A stretch of DNA of 64,000 bases from JBQTKD01 sp052389435 (lineage in GTDB: Bacteria; Actinomycetota; Actinomycetes; Sporichthyales; Sporichthyaceae). The notes beneath the pieces were generated by a model, which was given only the letters and a program-made list of their open reading frames with translations, had not been told where the DNA came from and did no database searches. The stretch covers positions 7,133-71,132 of the forward strand of contig JBQTIB010000015.1 in NCBI GenBank assembly GCA_052389435.1, read 5' to 3'. Position numbers and translations under genes: made by a program. Each line of letters opens with the position of its first letter. The stretch's first letter is position 1. Positions 24,923 to 32,369 of this stretch are shown piece by piece.

Positions 24923-26818
24923 TTATCGCAGGACGGTGAACGCGTCGAGGTCGACGTAGCTGTTGCTCGCCTTCGAGCTGCGCTTGCCGAGGACCTTGAT
25001 CCTGATGGTGTGCGAGCCGGGAGCGAGCGTCGCGGAGAACACGACCCGGCGGGCGTGCGTCGAACTCGCGTACAGGTCGACGATGCCGCGGCTCACGCCG
25101 TCGACGAAGACCTCGGCCCGACCCCGGTCTCGGCCCTGGGTCGCCACCCACCCCACCTTGGAACCGGTGAAGGTCAGCGAGGCGGTCGCACCCGAGGTCC
25201 GCGAGCGGCGGACCTTGCCGCCGAGCGCGTCCGAGACCGACTTCGTCGACCACGACGAATCCTTGCCGTACTCGACCCTGCTCGAACTCTGCTGGACGTT
25301 CGTGACGGTCCGCGTATCGCCCGTGGCCCAGGCGCCGACGGCGCCGAAGGCGTCGGTCGCGCGGACCCGCCAGCGCATCGCGGTCCCCGAGGTGACCCAG
25401 CGGATGCCGACGGTGGACGGCCCGCTGTAGACCGTCGACCAATTCGCGGTCGAACCCCGCTGCTCCTGGAGTTCGTAACGGGCGATCTCCTGCCGTTGGG
25501 CGTCGACGGCCGACCAGCGAAGCGTGACGGCGACCGACGGCGAGCCCTGCTTGACCACGGCCCCGGGTGTCGCGGCCGAGGGCGCGAGAGCCACCGGAGC
25601 GGTGTTGTCCGCGGGCTCCGCCGCGGGCGGCGGGGCGAGGGCCGTTCCGACGTTGCGCAGCAGGACGTTGGGCGAGCCGAGCAGGCTGCTGACCCGGTCC
25701 AGGGTCGCTCCGCCGACGAGGGCCGCGCGGACCTGCGCGGGCGTGGCGGTCGGGTGCGAATGCAGGTAGGCCGCAGCCGCGCCGGCGACGTGCGGCGCCG
25801 CCATCGAGGTGCCCGACAGCGTGTCCGTGGCGGTGTCCGACGAGCGGTCCGCGGAGAGGATGTCCGCGCCCGGCGCGAACAGGTCGACGCAGGGACCGTA
25901 GTTGGAGTAGCTCAGCCGAGCGTCGGACTTCGTGCTCGCACCGACGGTCAGGGCCGTCGGCGTGCGGCCCGGAGACTGGTTGCACGCGTTGGTTTCATCG
26001 TTGCCGGCGGCGATCGCGAAGGTGACGCCGGAGGCGATCGACGTCGCCACGGCCTTGTCCAGCGCCGTGTGCGCCTCGCCGCCGAGGCTCATGTTCGCCA
26101 CCGACGGCCCGGTGCGGTTGGCCGTCACCCACTCCACGCCCGCGATGACCCCGGACATCGACCCAAGGCCTTCGCAGTCCAACACCCGCACCGACACGAG
26201 CTTGACGCCCTTGGCGACGCCGTACTTCTTCCCGCCGACGATGCCCGCGACGTGGGTGCCGTGGCCGTCGCAGTCGGAGGCGCCGTAGTTGTCGTCGATC
26301 GCGGAGAAGCCCTGGCTGGCGCGGCCGCCGAAGTCGGAGTGCGTGGTGCGAATACCGGTGTCGATCACGTAGACGGTGACCCCGGCGCCGTCGTTGGCGT
26401 AGGTGTACGAGCCGTTCAGGGGCCGTGAGCTCTGGTCGATCCGGTCCAGGCCCCAGTTGGGCGTCGGGCTCTGCACGTCGGCGGCGGAGACCACCAGGTC
26501 GGGTTCAACGGCGAGCACGTGCGGACTCCGGCGAAGCTGCTCGGCCTTGGTCGAGGTCATGTTCGCCGAGAAGCCGCGGGCGACTCGCCTGTACCGGTGG
26601 CCGACCTTGCCGCCGCCGCCCTCGACCTCTGCGCGTGCGGTGTCGATCTGCCGGTCCGACGCGCTCGCGTCGAAGGTGACGATCCACTGGTTCGGGATGT
26701 GCCGGCCGAAGGATCGGGGAGCGGCCTCGGCCGGAGCGACGAGGACGGGTGTGGCCAGCAGACCTGCCGCCACCAGGCCGGGAACGGCCAGTCGGCGGAC
26801 CCCACGAAACTCGACCAT
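24923..26818 (-). CDS. secreted subtilisin-like serine protease (S8), second tandem copy
   Basis: A 631-residue paralogue of the gene at 22897-24783 with the same numbering of catalytic residues: Asp153 (VIDTGI), His186 (DGHGTHVAG), Ser338 (GTSMAAPHVAG). Signal peptide about 1-33, I9 propeptide about 42-110, a shorter Pro/Ala linker, a fibronectin-like region (IARYELQEQRGS, WRVRATDAFG) and the same C-terminal domain (RGRAEVFVDGVSRGIVDLYA, YVDLDAFTVLR). A secreted, self-activating protease is expected. It lies upstream on the same strand, 139 bases before the other copy, each with its own conserved leader. Confidence 0.9.
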   Translation of the reverse strand: MVEFRGVRRLAVPGLVAAGLLATPVLVAPAEAAPRSFGRHIPNQWIVTFDASASDRQIDTARAEVEGGGGKVGHRYRRVARGFSANMTSTKAEQLRRSPHVLAVEPDLVVSAADVQSPTPNWGLDRIDQSSRPLNGSYTYANDGAGVTVYVIDTGIRTTHSDFGGRASQGFSAIDDNYGASDCDGHGTHVAGIVGGKKYGVAKGVKLVSVRVLDCEGLGSMSGVIAGVEWVTANRTGPSVANMSLGGEAHTALDKAVATSIASGVTFAIAAGNDETNACNQSPGRTPTALTVGASTKSDARLSYSNYGPCVDLFAPGADILSADRSSDTATDTLSGTSMAAPHVAGAAAAYLHSHPTATPAQVRAALVGGATLDRVSSLLGSPNVLLRNVGTALAPPPAAEPADNTAPVALAPSAATPGAVVKQGSPSVAVTLRWSAVDAQRQEIARYELQEQRGSTANWSTVYSGPSTVGIRWVTSGTAMRWRVRATDAFGAVGAWATGDTRTVTNVQQSSSRVEYGKDSSWSTKSVSDALGGKVRRSRTSGATASLTFTGSKVGWVATQGRDRGRAEVFVDGVSRGIVDLYASSTHARRVVFSATLAPGSHTIRIKVLGKRSSKASNSYVDLDAFTVLR

Positions 26819-26963
26819 GCACGCCCCCCAGCGTCCGGCTACGACACCAAGATCGCGCGCCTCGGGGCGCGGGCCTTCCTGGCTTCGGCGGGTCTTGGAG
26901 ATCGCTTGACCGGATCGCGCGGGGCGATTCCGGCACCGATGCGGGCAAGCCGGCGCTTATCGC
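26819..26963 (-). ncRNA. conserved structured 5' leader of the second subtilase
   Basis: Counterpart of the 24784-24922 leader. GGCTTGCC (26944-26951) can pair with GGTCAAGC (26904-26911). The hairpin CGCGCC-TCGG-GGCGCG is at 26856-26871, flanked by a second pairing (CCAAGA 26847-26852 with TCCTGG 26877-26882) that covaries with CTAG/CTAG in the other copy. Confidence 0.45.
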
Positions 26964-26997
26964 TTCACCCGGTCGGCCGATGCGGGCGGGGAGAAAA

Positions 26998-27411
26998 TCA
27001 GCTCTCGAGCGAGCGACCGGATGCCTTCCAGGCGTTGAAGCCGCCGCGCAGTTCCACGACGTCGGTGTAGCCGGCGGCGAGCAGGGCCCGGCCGGATTCC
27101 GCGGACATGTTCCCGGAGCGGCAGTAGATCAACAGCGCGGCCGCCTTGTTCTTGGGCAGGCGGGAATCGCCGACGATGCTGTCGTAGGCGATGTGGGCGT
27201 CGGTGCCGGCGATCTCGCCCTCGTTGGGGACGTGGACGTTGATCACCGTGCCCCGGTCGGCCTTGATCAGGGTCTCGAACTCGGCCGGGTCGACCTGCTT
27301 CACCACGGCCGGCGCCGGCGCGGGCGCCGCGGCGGGGGCGGCGTCGTCGGAGCCGCAGGCGCTCAGTCCGGTGCCGAGCAGGAGGGCGGTGAGGAGGGCA
27401 GCGGTTCGCAT
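26998..27411 (-). CDS. rhodanese-like lipoprotein
   Basis: A 137-residue protein. The signal peptide ends in a lipobox (LGTGLSAC), so it is anchored outside the membrane; after an Ala/Pro linker comes a rhodanese domain with the active-site loop CRSGNMSAESGRAL and the closing ELRGGFNAWKASG. The reactive cysteine is present. Such proteins transfer or sense sulfane sulfur. It starts 12 bases after the ABM gene, in a three-gene operon (AhpD-like, ABM, rhodanese) that begins at an ECF41-type promoter, which suggests control by the sigma factor at 28290. Confidence 0.8.
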   Translation of the reverse strand: MRTAALLTALLLGTGLSACGSDDAAPAAAPAPAPAVVKQVDPAEFETLIKADRGTVINVHVPNEGEIAGTDAHIAYDSIVGDSRLPKNKAAALLIYCRSGNMSAESGRALLAAGYTDVVELRGGFNAWKASGRSLES

Positions 27412-27423
27412 GGGCCCATTCGA

Positions 27424-27708
27424 TCACGCGTCCTCGACGGCGGCGATTCGGTACCGGGCCACGGAGGCGTCGAGGATCTGCGCCTGCTGCTCGGCGGGCG
27501 GCCCGCTCCCGCGAAACAGGTCCAGATGCGCGTCGGACTCCCACCTCTCGAAGATCCGAATCCGGTCGGGGCGCAGCGGATCGGCGGAGAGCACGAAGTC
27601 CAGGCAGCCCGGTGCGGCGGCGGCCGCCGCCATGACGACGCTGCAGCCCTCGAGGTAGGCGTCGCGCTCGGTGGCGGCAACCTCGATCCAGCCCGCGACG
27701 ACGATCAT
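27424..27708 (-). CDS. antibiotic biosynthesis monooxygenase (ABM) domain protein
   Basis: A 94-residue dimeric alpha+beta barrel protein: MIVVAGWIEVAATERDAYLEG, then APGCLDFVLSADPLRPDRIRIFERWESDAHLDLFR, the family's characteristic strand-helix pattern described here by its two halves. ABM proteins include cofactor-free oxygenases and quinone-handling enzymes; the substrate is unknown. It is 16 bases after the AhpD-like gene and 12 before the rhodanese lipoprotein, all on the minus strand. Confidence 0.8.
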   Translation of the reverse strand: MIVVAGWIEVAATERDAYLEGCSVVMAAAAAAPGCLDFVLSADPLRPDRIRIFERWESDAHLDLFRGSGPPAEQQAQILDASVARYRIAAVEDA

Positions 27709-27724
27709 GCGGAGAGGCTACGGC

Positions 27725-28183
27725 CTAGCCCCAGACCTGGCCCGCCGGCTGCCGGGTGGTGACGTTGAGGCGGTTGAAGAAGTTCGACGTCGCGATCCAC
27801 AGCACGATCGCCGCGAGCTGCGGTTCGGTGAAGTGCTCCGCGGCGGCGTCCCAGACCTCGTCGGGCACCGCGTCGGCGGTGTCGGCCATGCGCGTCGCGC
27901 ACTCGGCGAGGGCGAGCACGGCGCGCTCGGCGGCGGTGAACCACTCCGTCTCGCGCCAGGCCACCAGCGTGGCGAGACGATCGTCGGTCTCGCCGTTCTT
28001 GCGTGCCACGACGGTGCCCGAGTACAGACACGCCGCACAGCCGTTGATCTGACTGACCCTCAGGTGGACGAGTTCCAGCGTCGCGTTCGGGACGCCCACG
28101 GAGTGCGCGGCCTTGTACAGCGAGTTCACCGCGTCCATCACGGGAGGCAGCAGGGTGGCCACCGAGGCGGTGCGAGCGGACAT
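27725..28183 (-). CDS. AhpD/carboxymuconolactone-decarboxylase family protein (ECF41 target)
   Basis: A 152-residue helical protein with the AhpD-like active-site loop NGCAACLYSG (CxxC with a downstream histidine replaced by Ser) and ERAVLALAECATRMAD. Proteins of this family act as alkylhydroperoxidase-like disulfide reductases. AAGGAG lies before ATG 28183. It is divergent from an ECF41 sigma gene and is preceded by a perfect ECF41 promoter (TGTCACA-N16-CGTC), matching the known pairing of ECF41 sigma factors with carboxymuconolactone-decarboxylase/oxidoreductase/epimerase genes. It leads the operon with ABM and rhodanese. Confidence 0.85.
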   Translation of the reverse strand: MSARTASVATLLPPVMDAVNSLYKAAHSVGVPNATLELVHLRVSQINGCAACLYSGTVVARKNGETDDRLATLVAWRETEWFTAAERAVLALAECATRMADTADAVPDEVWDAAAEHFTEPQLAAIVLWIATSNFFNRLNVTTRQPAGQVWG

Positions 28184-28208
28184 GATCGATCTCCTTCGCT
28201 TTCGGCCC

Positions 28209-28235
28209 CGTCACATCGGGGCTCGCTGTTCCGTC
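28209..28235 (+). promoter_or_regulatory. ECF41-type promoter for the sigma factor gene
   Basis: CGTCACA (28209-28215), a 16-base spacer, then CGTC (28232-28235): one mismatch to the ECF41 consensus. It faces the sigma gene at 28290 and indicates autoregulation. It interleaves back-to-back with the minus-strand promoter. Confidence 0.7.
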
Positions 28236-28243
28236 GTTGGTAT

Positions 28244-28270
28244 GACGGATGCCAGAACGTGGATGTGACA
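28244..28270 (-). promoter_or_regulatory. ECF41-type promoter for the AhpD-ABM-rhodanese operon
   Basis: Read on the minus strand: TGTCACA (28270-28264), 16 bases, CGTC (28247-28244). This is identical to the published ECF41 consensus TGTCACA-N16-CGTC. It lies about 60 bases before the AhpD ATG. Confidence 0.85.
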
Positions 28271-28289
28271 GGACTCGGGAGACGACATC

Positions 28290-29138
28290 GTGAACGCCCT
28301 CGCCGAACGCTTCGACGCCGAACGGCCGCGCCTGCGCGCGGTGGCCGTACGCATGCTCGGATCCGCCACCGAGGCCGACGACGCGGTGCAGGAGGCGTGG
28401 CTGCGCCTGGGGCGGGTGGACGCCGCCGAACTGGACAACCTCGGGGCCTGGCTGACCACGGTGGTGAGCCGGATCTGCCTCGACGCCCTACGGGCGCGGA
28501 CCGCGCGGCGCGAGGAGCCGCTGGAGGAACGGCCCGAGGCCGGGACCGCCGTCGGACCGGAGCACGAGGCGCTGCTCGCCGAATCCGTCGGGGTCGCGCT
28601 GCTCGTCCTGCTCGACACCCTCGCTCCCGCGGAGCGGCTCGCGTTCGTGCTGCACGACCTGTTCGCGGTGCCGTTCGAGGAGATCGCGCCGATCGTCGGG
28701 CGCAACGCCGCGGCGACCCGGCAGCTGGCGAGCCGGGCTCGGCGCCGGGTGCAGTCCGATCCGGCGGCGCCGGCCGCCGACCGGGCGCGGCAGCGGGCAT
28801 TGGTGGACGCGTTTCTCGACGCCGCCCGCAACGGGCGGTTCGAGCGGCTGCTGGAGATGCTCGATCCGAACGTCGAGTTCGTCCCCGACGAGGCGGCCAC
28901 CGCGATGGGCGGGCCGGGCCGGGTACGTGGCGCCGAGCAGGTGGCCGGGTTCTACAACGGGCGGGCGCAGAACGCGCGAACCGCCTTCGTGGACGGGCTT
29001 CCGGGCGCGGTCGTGGTCGTCGACGGCGCGGTGAAGATCGCGCTGACGTTCACGATCCTCGACGGGCGTATCCGGGCCTTCGACGTGGTCGGCGACCCGG
29101 ACACGCTCGCCGCGATGGAAATCGAGCGGTTCGACTGA
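28290..29138 (+). CDS. ECF41-group RNA polymerase sigma factor (SigJ-like)
   Basis: A 282-residue sigma factor. Region 2 is residues about 10-75 (LRAVAVRMLGSATEADDAVQ, WLTTVVSRICLDALR), region 4 about 110-165 (LAPAERLAFVLHDLFAVPF, EEIAPIVGRNAAATRQLASR), and the C-terminal 110 residues form a SnoaL-like domain (LVDAFLDAARNGRFERLLEM, VEFVPDE, FYNGR) as in ECF41, where it replaces a separate anti-sigma factor. GTG start at 28290. The divergent AhpD-like operon and its own upstream region carry matching ECF41 promoters, so the regulon can be read directly from this locus. Confidence 0.9.
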   Translation: MNALAERFDAERPRLRAVAVRMLGSATEADDAVQEAWLRLGRVDAAELDNLGAWLTTVVSRICLDALRARTARREEPLEERPEAGTAVGPEHEALLAESVGVALLVLLDTLAPAERLAFVLHDLFAVPFEEIAPIVGRNAAATRQLASRARRRVQSDPAAPAADRARQRALVDAFLDAARNGRFERLLEMLDPNVEFVPDEAATAMGGPGRVRGAEQVAGFYNGRAQNARTAFVDGLPGAVVVVDGAVKIALTFTILDGRIRAFDVVGDPDTLAAMEIERFD

Positions 29139-29159
29139 CTTCGCGCGCCGGCGGGGGCG

Positions 29160-29546
29160 TCAGCGTTCGCAGTGCTCCTTGAGGCCCTTGATGCCCTCGG
29201 CCATGACGCCGTCGAAGACCGGGCCGAGTTCGTCCGGGGAAATGTCGGCGGCGTAGATGACCAGGGACCCGTCCCCGTCGGGGAGGACGTCGAAGGTGCC
29301 GAGGTGGTGGGAGACCGGCAGACCGGACTTGATGGCGTACTGGAAACGGCGCAGGTCGTTGTCGCTGGTGACGGTGTCCTCGCTGATCTCGGTGCCGTCG
29401 GCGAGGGTCACGATGCGGCCGGTCGCGGTCGCCGAGGAGGTGGAGATCGGACCGAACCACTCCGAAATCGAACCGGCGTCGGCGATGACCTTGAAGACCT
29501 CGTCGGGTGCGGCGTTGACGTGCAGGTGGTGGCGGACGGTGGCCAT
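29160..29546 (-). CDS. SRPBCC-family protein
   Basis: A 128-residue START-fold protein: VRHHLHVNAAPDEVFKVIAD opens it, ISEWFGPIS follows, and VMAEGIKGLKEHCE is the long C-terminal helix. ATG 29546 has GGAGGAG upstream. Related small SRPBCC proteins are ligand carriers or cyclases; nothing indicates which. It converges on the ECF41 sigma gene, the two stops lying 21 bases apart in a CTGAC...GTCAG inverted repeat. Confidence 0.75.
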   Translation of the reverse strand: MATVRHHLHVNAAPDEVFKVIADAGSISEWFGPISTSSATATGRIVTLADGTEISEDTVTSDNDLRRFQYAIKSGLPVSHHLGTFDVLPDGDGSLVIYAADISPDELGPVFDGVMAEGIKGLKEHCER

Positions 29547-29654
29547 GCGGGCTCCTCCAGAGTCCTCGGCGATGTGGTGGTGCTGCCCAGTATCGGAGGT
29601 CAACCTAAACGGCGGCTCAACTCGAGACGACGGGTGGCCGCAGTACGGCGAGGG

Positions 29655-30410
29655 TCAGTGCACGGCCAACGCGAATTGGGACAGCGGCCCCGGCCCGCCG
29701 GGAGCCAGGTAGCACTCCACGCCCCAGACCCGGTCGAACAGGTCGTCCGGCAGCGTCAGGAAAAACGACTCGGGACCGATCTGGCTCGCGTGAAGCGCCA
29801 TGGCGGCGCGCTTGCGCGCGGCCCAGGCGGTGACGTCGACCGTGACCACCGGCGCCGCCCCGGTGTCGCCGGAGCGCAGCTCGACCTGACCACCCGTCAG
29901 TTCTTCGAAAAGGGCGACCTGCGGTTTGCCGAGCGTGCCCTCGTAGTACCAGAGCGGGAACTTCGCCTCCGCGGCCAGCGCGGCGGCTCGATGCGCCACG
30001 ACGTGCGTGCGCCGGTGGTCGGGGTGTCCGGTGACGCCGAACTCGTCGTAGCCGACGAGCACGTCCGCCGACAGTGCCTTCAGCAGGTCCAGGAGCCGGT
30101 TCGCGGCCTCCTCGACCTCGCACGCGGCGAAGCTCCGCGCGGTGAAGGCGGTCTCGTCCGCGCCGGAGTCCTCGTAGCCGAGGAACTCCACGCCGATGCC
30201 GAGCAGGTCGCCGGCCTCCCGCGCCTCCGCGGCTCGCAGGTCCCCGAGGGTGGCGTACCCGCCGAGGTCGGTCGGCACCTCCCCCAGCTCGCCGGAGGTC
30301 GCGAACACGACGGTCACCTCGTGGCCCGCCTCGACCGCGGCACACATCAACCCGGCCGTGGCGATCGCCTCGTCGTCCGGGTGCGCGTGCAGGAAAACAA
30401 AACTCGCCAC
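29655..30410 (-). CDS. PIG-L family zinc deacetylase
   Basis: A 251-residue LmbE/PIG-L protein. Zinc-binding signatures are HAHPDDEAIAT near residue 8 and GVTGHPDHRRTH near residue 130, with the GELG and GYEDSG loops between. Members remove acetyl groups from N-acetylglucosamine conjugates (mycothiol pathway MshB/Mca, or antibiotic maturation); here no mycothiol gene is adjacent. GTG 30410 has GGGAGG upstream. It is the last gene of a likely operon after two methyltransferases and a DinB-type gene, 34 bases downstream of the second methyltransferase. Confidence 0.85.
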   Translation of the reverse strand: MASFVFLHAHPDDEAIATAGLMCAAVEAGHEVTVVFATSGELGEVPTDLGGYATLGDLRAAEAREAGDLLGIGVEFLGYEDSGADETAFTARSFAACEVEEAANRLLDLLKALSADVLVGYDEFGVTGHPDHRRTHVVAHRAAALAAEAKFPLWYYEGTLGKPQVALFEELTGGQVELRSGDTGAAPVVTVDVTAWAARKRAAMALHASQIGPESFFLTLPDDLFDRVWGVECYLAPGGPGPLSQFALAVH

Positions 30411-30444
30411 AGTGCCGACCTCCCTGGACCCACCGTACGCGGCG

Positions 30445-31242
30445 CTACCTCGCGACGTCGGCGCGCAGGACGCGGAACAGGCTGGTGGCCGCAAACGCGG
30501 CGGGGTCCTCGTTGGCCTCGGTCAACTCCGCAAGGGAGGCTTCGCGCAGCCGCGCCCAGGCGGAGTCGTCCAGCGCGCGCCGGGCCGCGCGCCAGGCCGG
30601 ATGCTCCCGCTCGGCGGAGTCGAACCAGTCGGCGGGGCTCGCGGCGCGGAAGGTCAGCGGATGCAGCGCGGCCGTCAACGCGACCGGATGCGGCGCGAAC
30701 AGGGCGTCCACCGTCTCGGGGTCGATCCAGTTGGTGGTCGGTCCGGGCGGCGGCGGCGCCGTCGCCGCGAGGGCCTGGCGCATCAGCAGCCCCGTGCGGA
30801 AGATCGCGCCGTCGGTGGTCCAGGAGGTGAGCACGATGCGCCCGCCGGGTCTGGTCGCCCGCACGAGTTCGGCGACGGCGCCGGGCCCGTTCGGTTCGAA
30901 GATCACCGAGAACACCGCGAGCACGAGGTCGTAGCGCCCGGCGGGGACCGGCAGCGCGAGGGCCGTGCCGAGCGCGAACTCCATCGGAAGTCCGAGGTCG
31001 GCGGCGCGGGCCCGGGCGAGGCCGATCAGCCGCGGGGCCGGGTCGATTCCGAGCACGTGCGCGCCGTTGCGGCCGGCCGCGAGGGCGGCGTTGCCGGTTC
31101 CGGTGCCGACGTCGAGCACGGCTTCGCCCGGCTGAACCGCGGCAGCGGCGAGGGCGGCGTGGGTGGCCGGCATCAGTTCGACGGCGGTCTTCTCGAACTG
31201 CCCGTCGCCCCAGTCGAAGCCGCCGAGTCCGCCGGTCTTCAC
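30445..31242 (-). CDS. class I SAM-dependent methyltransferase (UbiE/Methyltransf_11 type)
   Basis: A 265-residue methyltransferase. Motif I is VLDVGTGTGNAAL near residue 42, the acidic end of strand 2 is GIDPAP, and motif post I/III are DLVLAVFSVIFEPN and TRPGGRIVLTSW. An N-terminal FDWGDGQFEKTA segment resembles the family that includes demethylmenaquinone-type enzymes, but substrate is not evident. GTG 31242 overlaps the stop of the upstream methyltransferase by four bases, so the pair is co-translated. Confidence 0.8.
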   Translation of the reverse strand: MKTGGLGGFDWGDGQFEKTAVELMPATHAALAAAAVQPGEAVLDVGTGTGNAALAAGRNGAHVLGIDPAPRLIGLARARAADLGLPMEFALGTALALPVPAGRYDLVLAVFSVIFEPNGPGAVAELVRATRPGGRIVLTSWTTDGAIFRTGLLMRQALAATAPPPPGPTTNWIDPETVDALFAPHPVALTAALHPLTFRAASPADWFDSAEREHPAWRAARRALDDSAWARLREASLAELTEANEDPAAFAATSLFRVLRADVAR

Positions 31243-32369
31243 GCGTCGTCCCGCCGAGGTTTGCCGGTGACGTAGAAGGAGTCCATCGGGTTCTCCGGCA
31301 CCGGGAAGACCTCGACGGGCCCAAAGCCCGCGTCGGCGAGCATCCGACGGGCCGTCTGCTCGCCCCACATCGTGCCGAGTCCGGCGCCGCCGAGGGCGAG
31401 GGAAACCTGCATGCAGTGCAGGGTGCTCACCCCGTAGAGCAGCGGCGCGAAGGGGTTGCCGACGTTGTCCTCCAGGGCGCTGTGCCCGCGGATGTCCATC
31501 ATCGCGAAGGTCCCGCCGGGGACGAGCACGGCGTGGATCGCGGCGAGCACGGCGGCCGGGTCGCGCTGGTCGTGGATGGCGTCGAAGGCGAACACGACGT
31601 CGAACGGCGGATCGGTCGGGAGCGCGGTGACGTCGTGGACCTCGAAGGCCACGTTGGTCAGGCCCATCGAGGCGGCCTCCGCGCGCGCCGCCTCGACGGC
31701 GTCGGCGGCGAAGTCGAACCCGACGAAGGTCGAGGCCGGAAACGCCTGCGCCATGAGGTTCAGCGCGTGGCCGGTGCCGCAGCCGACGTCGGCGGCGCGC
31801 AGCCCGGCGGCCATCCGCTCCTTCAGGCCGACGGCGAGGGGCAGGATGCCGTCGAGCAGTTGGCCGTCCATCTGCCCGCGGGAGAGCCCGTCCATGACGG
31901 TGGTGAACTCCGGCCGATAGGCGTCGTACGGGACGCCGCCGCCCTCGCGGAAGGCGGTCGCGACGGCGGGCACGTGCGGCGCGAGCAGCGCCATCATCCG
32001 GGCCAGCGGGGCCACGTTGCCCGAGCCGCCGCCGGTCAGGACCGCGGCGTGGGCCGCGGGCAGGGCGTAGGTGAGCGTCGCGGCGTCGTAGTCGACGATC
32101 GCGGCGGTCACCAGGGTGCCGAGGCACTCGCGCACGTGGCGTTCGTGGAGCCCGGCGCGCGTCGCGAGTTCCCCGCTCGTGCCGGGGCCCGCGGCCAGGG
32201 CGTCCAGCAGGCCGGTGCGGACCGCGAGGTCGACCTGCAGGGTGACCACGCCGCCGGAGAAGGTCTGGAACATCCGCTTGCGGAAGGCGTCCGCGACGGC
32301 GGCGTCGTATTCGGCGGCGTCGTACTCGGCGGCGTCGTACTCGGCAGCGTCGTACTCGGCGGCGGCCAT
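31239..32369 (-). CDS. class I methyltransferase with N-terminal winged-helix dimerisation domain
   Basis: A 376-residue protein: a winged helix (about 35-105, LQVDLAVRTGLLDALAAG, RAGLHERHVRECLGTL) followed by a methyltransferase domain with ADVGCGTGHALNLMA near residue 195, FVGFDFA, DVVFAFDAIHDQRDP and LVPGGTFAMMD. This is the layout of Rv2258c-type and O-methyltransferase-type actinobacterial enzymes. Odd feature: the N-terminus is a run of four AEYDA units encoded by a 15-bp tandem repeat. ATGA overlap with the upstream DinB-type gene; substrate unknown. Confidence 0.8.
   Translation of the reverse strand: MAAAEYDAAEYDAAEYDAAEYDAAVADAFRKRMFQTFSGGVVTLQVDLAVRTGLLDALAAGPGTSGELATRAGLHERHVRECLGTLVTAAIVDYDAATLTYALPAAHAAVLTGGGSGNVAPLARMMALLAPHVPAVATAFREGGGVPYDAYRPEFTTVMDGLSRGQMDGQLLDGILPLAVGLKERMAAGLRAADVGCGTGHALNLMAQAFPASTFVGFDFAADAVEAARAEAASMGLTNVAFEVHDVTALPTDPPFDVVFAFDAIHDQRDPAAVLAAIHAVLVPGGTFAMMDIRGHSALEDNVGNPFAPLLYGVSTLHCMQVSLALGGAGLGTMWGEQTARRMLADAGFGPVEVFPVPENPMDSFYVTGKPRRDDA
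32301..32364. repeat. 15-bp tandem repeat, four units, in a methyltransferase 5' end
   Basis: Four near-identical 15-bp units (minus strand GCCGAGTACGACGCC) encode AEYDA four times directly after the initiator. Units differ by single synonymous bases. Length changes keep the frame. Confidence 0.8.

Noticed and set aside
24784..26963. Possible c-di-GMP (GEMM) or c-di-AMP (ydaO) riboswitch before the subtilases
   Set aside because: The GEMM core (GGGCAAACC ... GGACGCAAAGCC) and the ydaO conserved blocks are absent; only general structure is supported, so it is reported as an unclassified leader.
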